DNA from: JBMYXZ01 sp049608925
GTDB lineage: Bacteria; Pseudomonadota; Alphaproteobacteria; JAGOMX01
Reading direction: 5' to 3'
DNA length: 5,469 nucleotides
Assembly: GCA_049608925.1 (NCBI GenBank)
Contig: JBMYXZ010000093.1
Location: forward strand, 1-5,469
Under the pieces are notes generated by a model. The model did not search any database. It was not told the origin of the DNA and saw only the letters and a list, made by a program, of their open reading frames with translations. A program made the position numbers and the translations under genes. Shown piece after piece: positions 5,173 to 5,469 of the stretch. The number at the start of each line of letters is the position of its first letter. Position 1 is the first letter of the stretch.

Positions 5173-5469
5173 TTAATTACTGTTAGCATTGCCTTTTCTA
5201 AGCTTTTCTAGCTCCTCAATGCTGGGAATGTTATGAACTGTTCCATTCATGTCCTCTATCCTTATTATGTCTATATTTTCCAGGTGCAATAATTGCCCTA
5301 GATATTCAGGCTTAAATCGACATTTATTTAAAGGATACTCCATGCGACTTCGCCTAAGGTGCCCAATCTCAAGCTCACGAAGACCTGTACATTCTTTTAA
5401 AAATCTATAATCAAAAAGATTCTTAGACCCATCATGCGAAACTTGCGACAGGTAATGCTTTATGCACTC
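5173..5469 (-). CDS. C-terminal part of a leucine-rich-repeat-like protein
   Basis: A minus-strand frame stays open from the right edge for 98 codons and ends with TAA at 5173-5175; its start lies outside the window. The segments LKECTGLRELEIGHL and YLGQLLHLENIDIIRIEDM have the spacing of leucines and isoleucines seen in leucine-rich repeats, followed by a charged end (IPSIEELEKLRKGNANSN). Leucine-rich-repeat proteins usually bind other proteins, and in host-associated bacteria some are secreted effectors, but nothing here shows secretion or a partner. The gene is AT-richer than purU and has tail-to-tail orientation to it, with a hairpin at 5148-5165 between. Family assignment is tentative; that it is coding is likely, given the uninterrupted frame and amphipathic pattern. 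Confidence 0.6.
   Translation of the reverse strand, partial: ECIKHYLSQVSHDGSKNLFDYRFLKECTGLRELEIGHLRRSRMEYPLNKCRFKPEYLGQLLHLENIDIIRIEDMNGTVHNIPSIEELEKLRKGNANSN

Noticed and set aside
4910..5189. Minus-strand frames of 85 and 75 codons antisense to the purU 3' end
   Set aside because: They lie opposite strongly conserved PurU sequence and have no motif of their own.

Overview
The window most likely comes from the chromosome of an alphaproteobacterium of moderate GC content. Two things point there. The bL28 protein is of the alphaproteobacterial type, and infA, yacG and tRNA-Phe(GAA) lie in a row on one strand, an order I recall from many Alphaproteobacteria. The compressed form of that locus and a leucine-rich-repeat-like gene fragment at the right edge would suit a host-associated lineage, but the genus cannot be decided from this sequence.

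Left part (1-1237), all on the minus strand and read right to left: infA (IF-1), then yacG (a 54-residue zinc-finger gyrase inhibitor), tRNA-Phe with an encoded CCA, and rpmB (bL28). rpmB has a good promoter and ends in a strong intrinsic terminator at 247-298. Positions 1-246 hold no convincing gene. They contain an 8-bp perfect GC-rich hairpin that looks like a dispersed palindromic element, and a doubtful small open frame running off the left edge.

Middle part (1238-2972): a stand-alone CheY-like response regulator on the plus strand, preceded by a leader that can form two mutually exclusive hairpins. Facing it is a two-gene minus-strand toxin-antitoxin module. An Xre/MbcA/ParS-type antitoxin is followed, through an ATGA overlap, by a RES-domain toxin whose 3' end runs 14 bp into the response regulator gene. 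The module has its own TTGCAA-17-TATAAT promoter in a 40-bp gap. A 33-bp palindrome covers the -10 element and the antitoxin start codon, a likely autorepression operator on a nearly leaderless mRNA.

Right part (2973-5469): a CPA1-family cation/proton antiporter (minus) and purU, formyltetrahydrofolate deformylase (plus), diverge from a short region in which their predicted -35 elements overlap. purU converges on the 3' end of an edge-truncated gene resembling a leucine-rich-repeat protein.

The left part is conserved translation machinery. The toxin-antitoxin module looks like an accessory insertion between an orphan regulator and a transporter. No wholly unknown system is evident; the most interesting parts are the control region of the toxin-antitoxin module and the response regulator leader.
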